Positions 44,424 through 52,565 of a stretch of DNA of 64,000 nt are shown piece after piece. A program made the translations under genes and the position numbers. Origin of the DNA: Vibrio methylphosphonaticus (GTDB lineage: Bacteria > Pseudomonadota > Gammaproteobacteria > Enterobacterales > Vibrionaceae); the NCBI RefSeq assembly GCF_023634655.1, contig NZ_JAMKMS010000008.1, positions 186,001 to 250,000 on the forward strand. The letters are read 5' to 3'. The stretch's first letter is position 1, and each line of letters starts with the position of its first letter. The notes under the pieces were generated by a model. It was not told where the DNA came from and did no database searches. It saw only the letters and a program-made list of their open reading frames with translations.

Positions 44424-44454
44424 AAAAGCCAGCAGGGATACCCTACTGGCTTTT
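44424..44454 (-). terminator. Terminator after the TRAP dctQM operon
   Basis: A 14-bp stem AAAAGCCAGCAGGG / CCCTACTGGCTTTT with one mismatch and a 3-nt loop, beginning about 27 bp past the dctM stop. Confidence 0.8.
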
Positions 44455-44480
44455 CCGGATTCAACCTCTAAATGAGAAGG

Positions 44481-45794
44481 TTACATGCCGTAACCAAATA
44501 GATTTGGCAGCCACATAGTGACCCATGGTACGTAGGTGATCAGCATAAGTACCGCTATCTGCGCGACCCAAAGTGGGATCAGCGGTTTAATTACACTAGC
44601 TACTGGCACCTCACCAATTTTACAACCGGCAAACAGTGCCGTACCTACTGGCGGAGTACATAAGCCAATACATAGGTTAAAGGTAATTAGGATACCGAAC
44701 TGGATTGGATCCATACCAAACTGAGTAACAATTGGCAGTAAGATAGGGATAAAGATCAGCTTGGCTGGTGCGCCATCCATAAACACACCAATAAACAGCA
44801 GCATGATGTTGATAAGGAATAGAACAATGATTGGGTTCTCAGAAATGCCTAGCATAGTGCTGCCCACCATGTATGGGATATCAGCAATTGACATAGTCCA
44901 AGACATTGAGCTAGAGATACCGATTAGGACAAGGATAACCGTAGCTGATAACATTGCCTCCCCGAATACGCGAGGAATATCACGTACACCCATTTGCTTG
45001 TAGTAGAACAAAGCTAGCGCCAGCGAGTACACAACCGCAATTGCAGATGCTTCTGTGGCGGTAAACACACCACCAATGATACCGCCAAGGATAATCACTA
45101 CCAAGCCAAGTGCCGGAATCGCTTCCAAAAGTGTCTTTTTAACAATAGCCCAAGTAATGCGGTCTTCTTTCGGATAGCCCCTACGCTTAGTCCAGAAGTA
45201 GGTCACAAACATTAGCGATAGGGCAATCAGTAGGCCTGGGATGTAACCTGCTAGGAACAAACCGGCAATTGAAGTACCACCACTTAGTAGAGAGTATGTG
45301 ATCAACGCGCCTGATGGCGGGATAATCATACCAATTGGACATGAAGCGATGTTAACCGCAGTAGCAAAAGCGGGATCATAACCTTTTGCTTTCTGCGCGG
45401 GTACCATAACACCACCAACCGCAGCCGCAGAACCAATTGCTGAACCAGAAACAGTACCAAACATCGTGTTAGCTACGATATTTGTGTGTGATAGTGCACC
45501 TGGCAGGCGGCCAACCAGTAGTAATGCAACGTTGATTAGTTTATCGGCAATACCCCCAACACGCATAATGTTACCTGCCAGCATAAAGAATGGCAGTGCA
45601 AGGAATGCGAAGTTATCTACACCGGTGATCATTTTCTGTGCCACAATCAGGATTGATTGTTCCAGTGGGAACATCATCATGGTTGCAGTAATAGTTGAAA
45701 GGCCAATAGAAAACGCGACTGGAACGCCCAAGCCGAATGAGGTTATTACAAAGGTGACTAACATCACCAGCATCATCTGAATTTCAAGACTCAT
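44481..45794 (-). CDS. dctM: TRAP transporter large membrane subunit DctM/SiaM type
   Basis: 437 residues with about twelve membrane helices and the typical MLVMLVTFVITSFGLGVPVAFSIGL start. Signature segments include FFMLAGNIMRVGG, TMFGTVSGSAIGSAAAVGGVMVP and FMDGAPAKLIFIPIL. It forms the sodium-driven channel of a TRAP system with the small subunit just upstream (9-bp gap) and the periplasmic DctP, which is divergently encoded. TRAP systems transport carboxylated sugars such as sialate, galacturonate and glucuronate, so free uronates are the likely cargo here. Confidence 0.92.
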   Translation of the reverse strand: MSLEIQMMLVMLVTFVITSFGLGVPVAFSIGLSTITATMMMFPLEQSILIVAQKMITGVDNFAFLALPFFMLAGNIMRVGGIADKLINVALLLVGRLPGALSHTNIVANTMFGTVSGSAIGSAAAVGGVMVPAQKAKGYDPAFATAVNIASCPIGMIIPPSGALITYSLLSGGTSIAGLFLAGYIPGLLIALSLMFVTYFWTKRRGYPKEDRITWAIVKKTLLEAIPALGLVVIILGGIIGGVFTATEASAIAVVYSLALALFYYKQMGVRDIPRVFGEAMLSATVILVLIGISSSMSWTMSIADIPYMVGSTMLGISENPIIVLFLINIMLLFIGVFMDGAPAKLIFIPILLPIVTQFGMDPIQFGILITFNLCIGLCTPPVGTALFAGCKIGEVPVASVIKPLIPLWVAQIAVLMLITYVPWVTMWLPNLFGYGM

Positions 45795-45803
45795 ATTCTC
45801 TCC

Positions 45804-46322
45804 CTATACTTCAGACAGGTTTAAATTTTGCTTTCGTTTTTCTTCTGCGATTTCATTCGCGTAATCTGCAATATTTAGCATGTTGTACAGCAAAATGATC
45901 AATCCAGAGATAGGTACTACAATGTAGATGTAAGACATAGGTATACCGAGAGAAGGTGTAATCTGGCCTGTCATAGAGATATTGTTGTACTGCACAATAC
46001 CTCCGTAAATCATTACCATCATTGCAAACTTAGCGATAAACAGCTGTACAATTATATTCAGCACCAGCTTCTTAATTCCTGTCAAACGTGTACCCAACAT
46101 TTCAATCGCAAGGTGTTGGTTTTGACCGACCATATAAGCTGTACCAGTCAGGCCGCACCACATTAATAGAAAGCGTGCAATCTCATCGGTTGATGTACTC
46201 GGTGAATGCAAAACAAAGCGGGAAAATACTTGCCATACCACGCACATCACCAAACTAATGGTGAGAATACTGACCCCAGTCCCAATGACTTGATCAATTA
46301 GCTTTCGAACAAACTTCAACAT
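45804..46322 (-). CDS. dctQ: TRAP transporter small membrane subunit DctQ type
   Basis: 172 residues if started at ATG 46322 with AGGAG nine bases upstream; the frame is open for 49 codons more but crosses a KdgR-type box and does not look coding. Four hydrophobic helices, with the DctQ motif WCGLTGTAYMVGQNQHLAIEML. It partners DctM. The N-terminal region MLKFVRKLIDQVIGTGVSIL is family-like, supporting the chosen start. Confidence 0.88.
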   Translation of the reverse strand: MLKFVRKLIDQVIGTGVSILTISLVMCVVWQVFSRFVLHSPSTSTDEIARFLLMWCGLTGTAYMVGQNQHLAIEMLGTRLTGIKKLVLNIIVQLFIAKFAMMVMIYGGIVQYNNISMTGQITPSLGIPMSYIYIVVPISGLIILLYNMLNIADYANEIAEEKRKQNLNLSEV

Positions 46323-46365
46323 GAAAACATGCTCCTGTAAAAATCGTAGTGTCATTCTGTATATT

Positions 46366-46380
46366 TGAAATGATATTTCA
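46366..46380. promoter_or_regulatory. KdgR-type operator, TRAP divergent promoter, site 1
   Basis: TGAAA-TGATA-TTTCA, a perfect palindrome 44 bp before dctQ, extended by flanking ATT / AAT. Confidence 0.7.
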
Positions 46381-46420
46381 ATAAATACCTTAAGAAAGTA
46401 AGACTTGCGTAGCATTAAAA

Positions 46421-46435
46421 TAAAATACCGTTTCG
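46421..46435. promoter_or_regulatory. KdgR-type operator, TRAP divergent promoter, site 2
   Basis: TAAAA-TACCG-TTTCG, imperfect, between dctQ and dctP. Confidence 0.45.
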
Positions 46436-46525
46436 ATAAATGTAAACTTTGATTTCGATCTATTTTCATTTGTCAGATTTCGATTTATATTGATTTCAAA
46501 TCATAACGTTTAATTGGATAGAACA

Positions 46526-47512
46526 ATGAAACTAAATAAACTCAATGCTGCCCTTATCGCTGGTTTAACTTTTAGTGCATTTGCTGCTAATGCAGCCACA
46601 TTACGCCTTGGTCACAACACTCATCCAGACGGCCCAACTGGCCAGTATTTTGAAATGTTTGCTCAATCAGTTGCTGAAAAGTCAAATGGTGACATTCGTG
46701 TTCGTATTTTCCCTAACTCTCAGCTTGGTACCCAGCGTGAAATGCTTGAGCAGGTTACGAATGGCCTGCTAGATATGACCAAAGTTGATAGCTCAATGCT
46801 TGAGAACATTGAACCTAAATACAAAGCGCTAAACTACCCATACGTTTTTGAAAGCACAGAAAAAATGCACGAAGTCGTGTCTGGTGAGCTTGGCCAGGAA
46901 CTACTTGAGTCGACAGCAAATCGTGGCTTTATTGGTTTGGGTTACATCATGATGACCCCACGTGGCTATTACTCTCCAAAGCCAATCAACGGCCCAGAAG
47001 ATCTGAAAGGGATGAAACTGCGTGTTCAAGAGTCGAACACGATGATCCGTTTAGTTGAGAACATCGGCGGTATCCCAACTCCAACACCATACGGAGAAGT
47101 ATTCTCTGCACTGCAGCAAGGTATGGTTGATGGTGTTGAAGGTGCTGGCCCATCGTTATACACAGCGCGTCATGGTGAAATTGCTAAATATTTTTTTGAA
47201 GACAACCATGTACAGATGGCGAATGTGATTGCAATCAGTAACCGTGCATGGAACCGCCTATCAGAAGATCAGCAAGCGGTCGTTCGCGAGGCGGCGGTAG
47301 ATGCGATGAACTATAGCTACACCACTGGTTGGGATATGGAGATGGCGCTGCAACAAAAAGCGGTTGATCAAATGGGGGTAACTATTGTCCAGCCAACAGA
47401 AGAGCAGCGTGATCAAATGATTCAATCGATTCAGCCTATGTATCAAGCGCTGGAAAAAAATGAGCCAGAAGTTTACGAGCTCTTAAACCAAATCAAATTC
47501 GCGCAGCAATAA
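46526..47512 (+). CDS. dctP: TRAP transporter solute-binding protein DctP type
   Basis: 328 residues from ATG 46526. Signal peptide to about residue 24 (FSAFAANA). The mature N-terminus TLRLGHNTHPDGPTGQYFEMFA and the later MKLRVQESNTMIRLVENIGGIPTPTPYGEVFSALQQGMVDGVEG are classic DctP, with the Arg that binds substrate carboxylate in LRVQES. The Pro-rich IGGIPTPTPY is common in uronate-binding members. It diverges from dctQM and is followed by uxaC copy 2, so glucuronate or galacturonate is the expected ligand. Confidence 0.92.
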   Translation: MKLNKLNAALIAGLTFSAFAANAATLRLGHNTHPDGPTGQYFEMFAQSVAEKSNGDIRVRIFPNSQLGTQREMLEQVTNGLLDMTKVDSSMLENIEPKYKALNYPYVFESTEKMHEVVSGELGQELLESTANRGFIGLGYIMMTPRGYYSPKPINGPEDLKGMKLRVQESNTMIRLVENIGGIPTPTPYGEVFSALQQGMVDGVEGAGPSLYTARHGEIAKYFFEDNHVQMANVIAISNRAWNRLSEDQQAVVREAAVDAMNYSYTTGWDMEMALQQKAVDQMGVTIVQPTEEQRDQMIQSIQPMYQALEKNEPEVYELLNQIKFAQQ

Positions 47513-47584
47513 TAAGGGCTATCTAGCACGCTACCTGGAAGCAATTTCAGGCAGCGTGTTTGTATGTCTTTCAAAGGTAATACA

Positions 47585-48991
47585 ATGAATAAACAATTTC
47601 TCGACGATAACTTTTTACTTAGTAACGAAATCGCACAGCATCTTTACCATGACTACGCGAAGTCACTGCCGATTATCGACTACCATAACCACTTGAGCCC
47701 TAGGGAGATCTATGACGATGTTCAGTTCTCTTCTATTGCAGAAGCTTGGTTGGGGCATGACCATTATAAGTGGCGTGCGATGCGTGCTAATGGTGTCGAC
47801 GAGTCTTTTATTACTGGTGATGCTGACTCTCGCGAAAAGTTTGAAAAGTGGTGCCAAAGCGTGCCTTACCTGATTGGTAACCCTCTATACCACTGGAATC
47901 ACCTTGAGCTGCAGCGCTACTTTGATATTGACTTGATTATCAACGAGCAAAATGCTGCTCAGATTTGGGAAACCTGTAACGAGCAGCTTAAACAGCCGAG
48001 CCACAGTGCACGTAACTTGCTTCGAATGATGAACGTTGAGTCACTCTGCACCACTGATGATCCACTTAGCGATCTGGAGTACCACAAAGCGTTGGCAGAC
48101 GAAGGCTTTGAGGTTAAAGTGCTGCCTACTTTCCGCTCAGACGATTTGTTCTACATTGAGAACACTAACAAGTTCCTAAGCTGGGTTTCAGCCTTAGCTG
48201 AAAAAACAGACATCAATATTAACTCGCTTGATGAGTTATTCTCGGCCCTAGACCAGCGCTTTACCTATTTCCATGAAGTGGGGTGCCGTCTATCAGATAT
48301 GGGCATCAAGGTAGTGCCTTACGCTGCTTCTACTGTGGAAGACGCGGATTTGGTATTCAAAAAAGTGTTGGATGGTGAAGCGATCAATGCTCATGAAGTA
48401 GAGGTATTTAAGACTCAGATCTTCCACTTTATTGGGCTGAAAAACCATCAGCTTGGTTGGACTATGCAGCTTCATATTGGCGTTCTTCAGGATCCAAATG
48501 CTCGCCGCTTTGAAGAGTTGGGTGGAGCGACTGGCTTTAGTTCAATGGATGATCAGACATTCGCAGCCAACCTAGCCAACCTGCTTAGCGATTTAGACTA
48601 TAAACGCCAGCTTTCCAAGACTATCGTCTACTGCTTAAACCCACGTGACAATGCCATAGTTGCCACCCTTATAGGTGCGTTCCAAGATAGTGATTTTGGC
48701 CCAGGTAAGATCCAATTCGGCTCAGGCTGGTGGTTCAACGATCAGAAACTTGGCATGATCGACCAGCTTACAACATTGGGTAATCTCGGTATGCTTGGTC
48801 GCTTTGTTGGTATGCTGACTGACTCGCGAAGCCTGTTGTCTATGCCTCGCCATGAATACTTCCGACGTATTTTGTGTAACTTGCTAGGCCAATGGGTTAA
48901 AGACGGCGAGCTACCGAATGATGAAGCACTGCTTAAGAAGACTGTCGAAGGGATCTGTTACTACAATGCCAAACAGTACTTTGGCTTGTAA
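47585..48991 (+). CDS. uxaC: Uronate isomerase UxaC, copy 2
   Basis: 468 residues from ATG 47585, after AAAGGTAATACA. Motifs as in copy 1: DYHNHL, KIQFGSGWWFNDQKLGM and GMLTDSRSLLSMPRHEYFRR. By eye about 55-60% identical to the 20014 gene, so the copies are older than the twin symporters. It follows dctP with 72 bp between and probably shares its transcript. It would isomerise free uronate brought in by the TRAP system. As with copy 1, no fructuronate or tagaturonate reductase lies in this window. Confidence 0.9.
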   Translation: MNKQFLDDNFLLSNEIAQHLYHDYAKSLPIIDYHNHLSPREIYDDVQFSSIAEAWLGHDHYKWRAMRANGVDESFITGDADSREKFEKWCQSVPYLIGNPLYHWNHLELQRYFDIDLIINEQNAAQIWETCNEQLKQPSHSARNLLRMMNVESLCTTDDPLSDLEYHKALADEGFEVKVLPTFRSDDLFYIENTNKFLSWVSALAEKTDININSLDELFSALDQRFTYFHEVGCRLSDMGIKVVPYAASTVEDADLVFKKVLDGEAINAHEVEVFKTQIFHFIGLKNHQLGWTMQLHIGVLQDPNARRFEELGGATGFSSMDDQTFAANLANLLSDLDYKRQLSKTIVYCLNPRDNAIVATLIGAFQDSDFGPGKIQFGSGWWFNDQKLGMIDQLTTLGNLGMLGRFVGMLTDSRSLLSMPRHEYFRRILCNLLGQWVKDGELPNDEALLKKTVEGICYYNAKQYFGL

Positions 48992-49017
48992 TATCAACGA
49001 CATGTAACAGGTGTAGT

Positions 49018-49044
49018 GTTGGCCACCAGACTAGAGGTGGCCAC
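49018..49044 (+). terminator. Hairpin after uxaC copy 2
   Basis: Stem GGCCACC / GGTGGCC with an 8-nt loop, 27 bp past the stop. T-tract weak. Confidence 0.55.
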
Positions 49045-49104
49045 TTAACGGATTCAATATATGTTGCAAAGTTATGCTGATGGACAAACGTACTGATTTC
49101 CAGA

Positions 49105-49310
49105 TGCAATTAGGCTGCAAGCGCGTAGAATTCATCCCAGACAGATAAACTATCAGGATTGTCGAGCTGTCCATTTTTAATCATCGCCCACAGCTCAATT
49201 CCAGCTAGAGTCGCCTTTGAACCTTCGTCAGATTTTCAACCCAGCACCTGGTTTATTTTCCCTTTTACTCTGCGGTGGCTTTGCTTAACAATATCTCCCT
49301 CTGGCAGGAT
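49105..49310 (-). mobile_element. Transposase C-terminal fragment (unclassified, possibly IS6-like)
   Basis: The minus strand reads SDEGSKATLAGIELWAMIKN followed by WDEFYALAA and a stop, with an in-frame stop upstream. The SKATLAGIELW pattern resembles the end of some IS transposases. No end repeat found. Confidence 0.4.
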
Positions 49311-49351
49311 AGATAATTGGACTCCCCTCCTCATAAGTCGTAGCCTCTAAT

Positions 49352-50410
49352 GGGCTTTGTTGCGTAGTTCGAGTCAACTAAATCATGATCTTACAATCAT
49401 AACAGTGAAATCCACTCACTGATATGGCCTCATGCCGAAACCCTACTACCAAACCAAGAACTGGCGCCAGTACAATAGCTCATTGATTAATCGAGGCTCG
49501 CTCACATTTTGGATTGACGAAGAAGCAATAGAAAACTGGAAGCAAACAAAGCAAGGAAAGTGCGGTAGACCTCGCATGTTTAGCGATCTCGCTATCACAA
49601 CTGCGCTCATGGTTTAAGCGTGTATTCCCAATGCCACTTAGAGCACTTCAAGGCTTTATAGACTCAGTATTTGGACTGGCTGATGTTCCATTAAGATGCC
49701 CACACTATACCTGCATCAGCCGACGAGAAAAGGATGTTGAAATCTCATTCAAACCATCGACTCGCGGCGCAATACAACACCTAGCTATTGACCAACAGGC
49801 CTCAAGGTTTATAGCGAGGGTGAATTGAAAGTAAAAAAACATGGCGCCGAGGGAAAAGCGAAGAATGTGGCGCAAGATTCACATAGCCGTTGATACCTCC
49901 ATTCGTGAAACTGTTGCTGCAGAGGTGAGTTTGTCTGGTGTAACAGACGCCGAAGTACTGCCAAATCTTCTGAAGCAAACACGACGTACCATCAAAGCAA
50001 TATCAGGTGATGGTGCTGATGACTCCGGAGAGAGTGTTATGAAGCTATTGGACGCAAGAAAGCCTCTCGTTTGATAGCGCCACGCGATGGCGCAGCTTTT
50101 GGGGAGAAAGGGCATCCTCGGAATCTGCCTGTTGGCTACCAAAAACTGTACGGCTCGAACAAGAAATGGAAGCAGAAGTACGGCTATCAAAAAACGCTCA
50201 CTGTCTGAGAGCGCTATGCATAGGGTGAAGCAACTTTTTGGCGGTTCATTAAGCCTGAGAAATTACAATGCTCAGGTTGGAGAAGCTTATGTCATGATCA
50301 AAGCATTGAACAATGCTTACTAGGCGAGGTATGCCTGAAACTCAGTGTATTGGCTAAAATACAACCACGTGGGGTGTCTAGCGCTTTGAACATGAGTTCG
50401 GAAACAAAGC
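49352..50410 (+). mobile_element. Decayed IS5-family element, copy 2 (both ends present)
   Basis: Starts GGGCTTTGTTGCG at 49352 and ends GAAACAAAGC at 50401-50410. The transposase (IS903-like) begins MPKPYYQTKNWRQYNSSLIN at 49432 and continues through VPLRCPHYTCISRR, EKRRMWRKIHIAVDTS and SGDGADDSGE to about 50323. A stop at about 49615 and several frame changes disable it. It lies between uxaC copy 2 and the eda-kdgK operon, and is the fullest of the three IS5 relics. Confidence 0.85.
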
Positions 50411-50531
50411 ATATCCCATTTTAAACTTCACACGGTTAAGGCAAACCTTATCGATGTACTAGCTAAGTAGGTTGAAGGTTTTAAGGAGGATTTGCTGGCG
50501 AGGGTTACTGAAATGAATTTATCTGGTTGAT

Positions 50532-50570
50532 AAAACCAGCTCCACGAACAAGCTCGCGGGGCTGATTTTA
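50532..50570 (-). terminator. Terminator after eda
   Basis: A long stem CAGCCCCGCGAGC / GTTCGTGGAGCTG (with G-U pairs) followed on the minus strand by GTTTTATC, 18 bp past the eda stop. Confidence 0.7.
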
Positions 50571-50587
50571 TTCTGTCGAAAGCTGGA

Positions 50588-51211
50588 TTAGCTAACGTGC
50601 GCAACCGCGCCTTTAACCAACTGACCTAGTTCACCCCAGCGACCCTCGTCGATTAGGTTGGCTGGAACCATCCAAGTGCCGCCGCATGCTAATACAGACT
50701 TGATGGATAGATAATCATCGACATTCTTTAGGCTTACACCACCTGTTGGCATAAATTTCACTGGGTATACGGCTGTTAGTGCTTTTAGCATACCCACACC
50801 GCCAGATGGCTCTGCTGGGAAGAACTTCAACGTACGCAGACCCATTTCCATTGCTTGCTCAACAAGGCTTGGGTTGTTTACTCCAGGCACGATAGGTACG
50901 TTTTTATCGATGCAGTATTGAACTGTGCGTGGGTTGAAACCTGGGCTTACGATAAAATCAACGCCAGCTTCAATCGCTTGGTCCACCTGTTCGTTGGTAA
51001 GAACGGTACCCGCGCCAATCAGCATTTCTGGATACGCTTGACGCATTGCAGCGATTGCGTCTGCTGCGCATTCGGTACGGAACGTGATTTCTGCGCAAGG
51101 CATGCCGTTGTCTACTAATGCTTTACCTAGTGGAATAGCATCCTCCACTTTGTTAATGGCAATGACGGGAATCACTTTAAGGCTTGCTAGCTGTTCATTT
51201 AGAGTTGTCAT
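50588..51211 (-). CDS. eda: KDPG/KHG aldolase Eda
   Basis: 207 residues from ATG 51211; the longer frame starting 51265 overlaps kdgK and lacks a good ribosome site. Motifs: VIPVIAINKVEDA, EITFRTECA, LIGAGTVLTNEQ, and LKFFPAEPSGG with the Schiff-base Lys. It cleaves 2-keto-3-deoxy-6-phosphogluconate to pyruvate and glyceraldehyde-3-phosphate, the last step of the uronate pathway. It lies 13 bp behind kdgK in one operon. Confidence 0.95.
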   Translation of the reverse strand: MTTLNEQLASLKVIPVIAINKVEDAIPLGKALVDNGMPCAEITFRTECAADAIAAMRQAYPEMLIGAGTVLTNEQVDQAIEAGVDFIVSPGFNPRTVQYCIDKNVPIVPGVNNPSLVEQAMEMGLRTLKFFPAEPSGGVGMLKALTAVYPVKFMPTGGVSLKNVDDYLSIKSVLACGGTWMVPANLIDEGRWGELGQLVKGAVAHVS

Positions 51212-51224
51212 TTTTTTTGTCCTA

Positions 51225-52154
51225 CTAATCAAGAGTTGGCGTTGCTGTATTAGGAATGATGGCACCGCGGTACTGAATCACAGTTCCGGCGACTTTGTGT
51301 CCTATTTCCGCTGATCGAAATGCGTCACCACCTGTTAGGCGCTTGGCAAGATAACCGGCGCTAAATGAGTCCCCAGCAGCTGTGGTATCAATAACGGAGT
51401 TAACTGGCTTAGGCGCGACATACTCTGCGCGACCTTCGCTAATTACTAGGCACTCTTTTGCGCCACGCTTGATGGCAATTTCAGAGACGCCTGCTTGCTG
51501 AGTGCGTTCAATACACTCCTCTAGACATGTGTCACCGAATAAGTCTTGATCATCTTCGAAGGTGAGCAATGCGGTATCCGTGAAACCGAGCATCACAAGG
51601 TACGTGCGCTGAGCGGTATCTCGGTTCGCCCATAATTTTGGTCGATAGTTGTTGTCAAAGAAGACGCTGCCGCCTTTGGCCTTGAACTTCTCTAAGAAGC
51701 TAAACAGGGTGTCACGTCCAGTGTCAGTTAAAATAGCCAAGGTGATGCCGCTTAGGTAAACCGCATCGTAATCCATCAATGAATCGACAAGGGATTGGCT
51801 CTCTGGCTGATCGAACACGAATTTAGCCGCTGCATCGCCGCGCCAGTAAAAGAAGGTGCGTTCGCCAGTTTCATCGGTCTCGATGTGATAAAGGCCGGGC
51901 GTTTTGTCGTCTAGACGCAGTACCTGATCGGTATCAATGCCCTCTTCAGACCACGCTTTTAGCATTTCAGCAGAGAAAGGGTCATTACCTAATGCGGTAA
52001 TGTAGCTCACTGAAATGTTGTAATTTTTCGTCAAACGAGAAAGATACAGCGCGGTGTTTAGTGTATCACCACCGAAACTTTGCTTTAGTAGTTCTTCTTT
52101 ACGTTGTAGCTCCACCATGCATTCGCCGATGATCGCTATTTTGTATTGGCTCAT
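51225..52154 (-). CDS. kdgK: 2-keto-3-deoxygluconate kinase KdgK
   Basis: 309 residues from ATG 52154; a TTG two codons upstream is unlikely. It is a PfkB/ribokinase family member with the N-terminal IGECMVELQ, the substrate loop FGGDTLNTALYLSRL, and the ATP/catalytic motif DTTAAGDSFSAGYL. It phosphorylates KDG at C6, feeding Eda. The operon kdgK-eda is divergent from the third symporter; a KdgR-type box lies in the shared promoter. Confidence 0.94.
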   Translation of the reverse strand: MSQYKIAIIGECMVELQRKEELLKQSFGGDTLNTALYLSRLTKNYNISVSYITALGNDPFSAEMLKAWSEEGIDTDQVLRLDDKTPGLYHIETDETGERTFFYWRGDAAAKFVFDQPESQSLVDSLMDYDAVYLSGITLAILTDTGRDTLFSFLEKFKAKGGSVFFDNNYRPKLWANRDTAQRTYLVMLGFTDTALLTFEDDQDLFGDTCLEECIERTQQAGVSEIAIKRGAKECLVISEGRAEYVAPKPVNSVIDTTAAGDSFSAGYLAKRLTGGDAFRSAEIGHKVAGTVIQYRGAIIPNTATPTLD

Positions 52155-52565
52155 AGTCAAATATCCAGTTTGAGAGTCACCCGTTTTACCAGTGTTTACT
52201 GAGTTTAAAACGTTTGGTAAGTATATGATTTTAAATGTCTAACTGATTGTTTCTTTCTGTGTTTATTGTGTTGATAAACGTTAGAGCGTAGATGTTGACT
52301 AAAGGATGTCGTGTTTAGCATGGTTTTACCATCATCCGCGCCCTTCAAGAAGTAATTGGAAGCTATATTTTATTTGAAACAGCGTTCCAGTTAAAATATA
52401 ATTTATCAGCGTAACTTGAATGTGAGGTAGTAATATTTCTACTTTTAACCATTAAATGTGATTTAGGTCGAGTTTCATTGTAGCGGTCATTGAGTTCCGT
52501 ATGGACGGCGAAACCAATAGGACTAATCGCAGCGAATGAATAATCTGTGATGCATAAGGAATGAT
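52155..52565. other. Divergent promoter region between kdgK and symporter 3
   Basis: 411 non-coding bases with a KdgR-type box near the middle (52375-52389). No other motif or RNA is recognised. Confidence 0.6.
52375..52389. promoter_or_regulatory. KdgR-type operator, kdgK/symporter 3
   Basis: TGAAA-CAGCG-TTCCA, one mismatch, between kdgK and the 52566 gene. Confidence 0.6.

Noticed and set aside
46323..46469. Upstream extension of dctQ
   Set aside because: It would cover a perfect KdgR-type palindrome and has no family-like sequence; ATG 46322 has AGGAG at the right distance.
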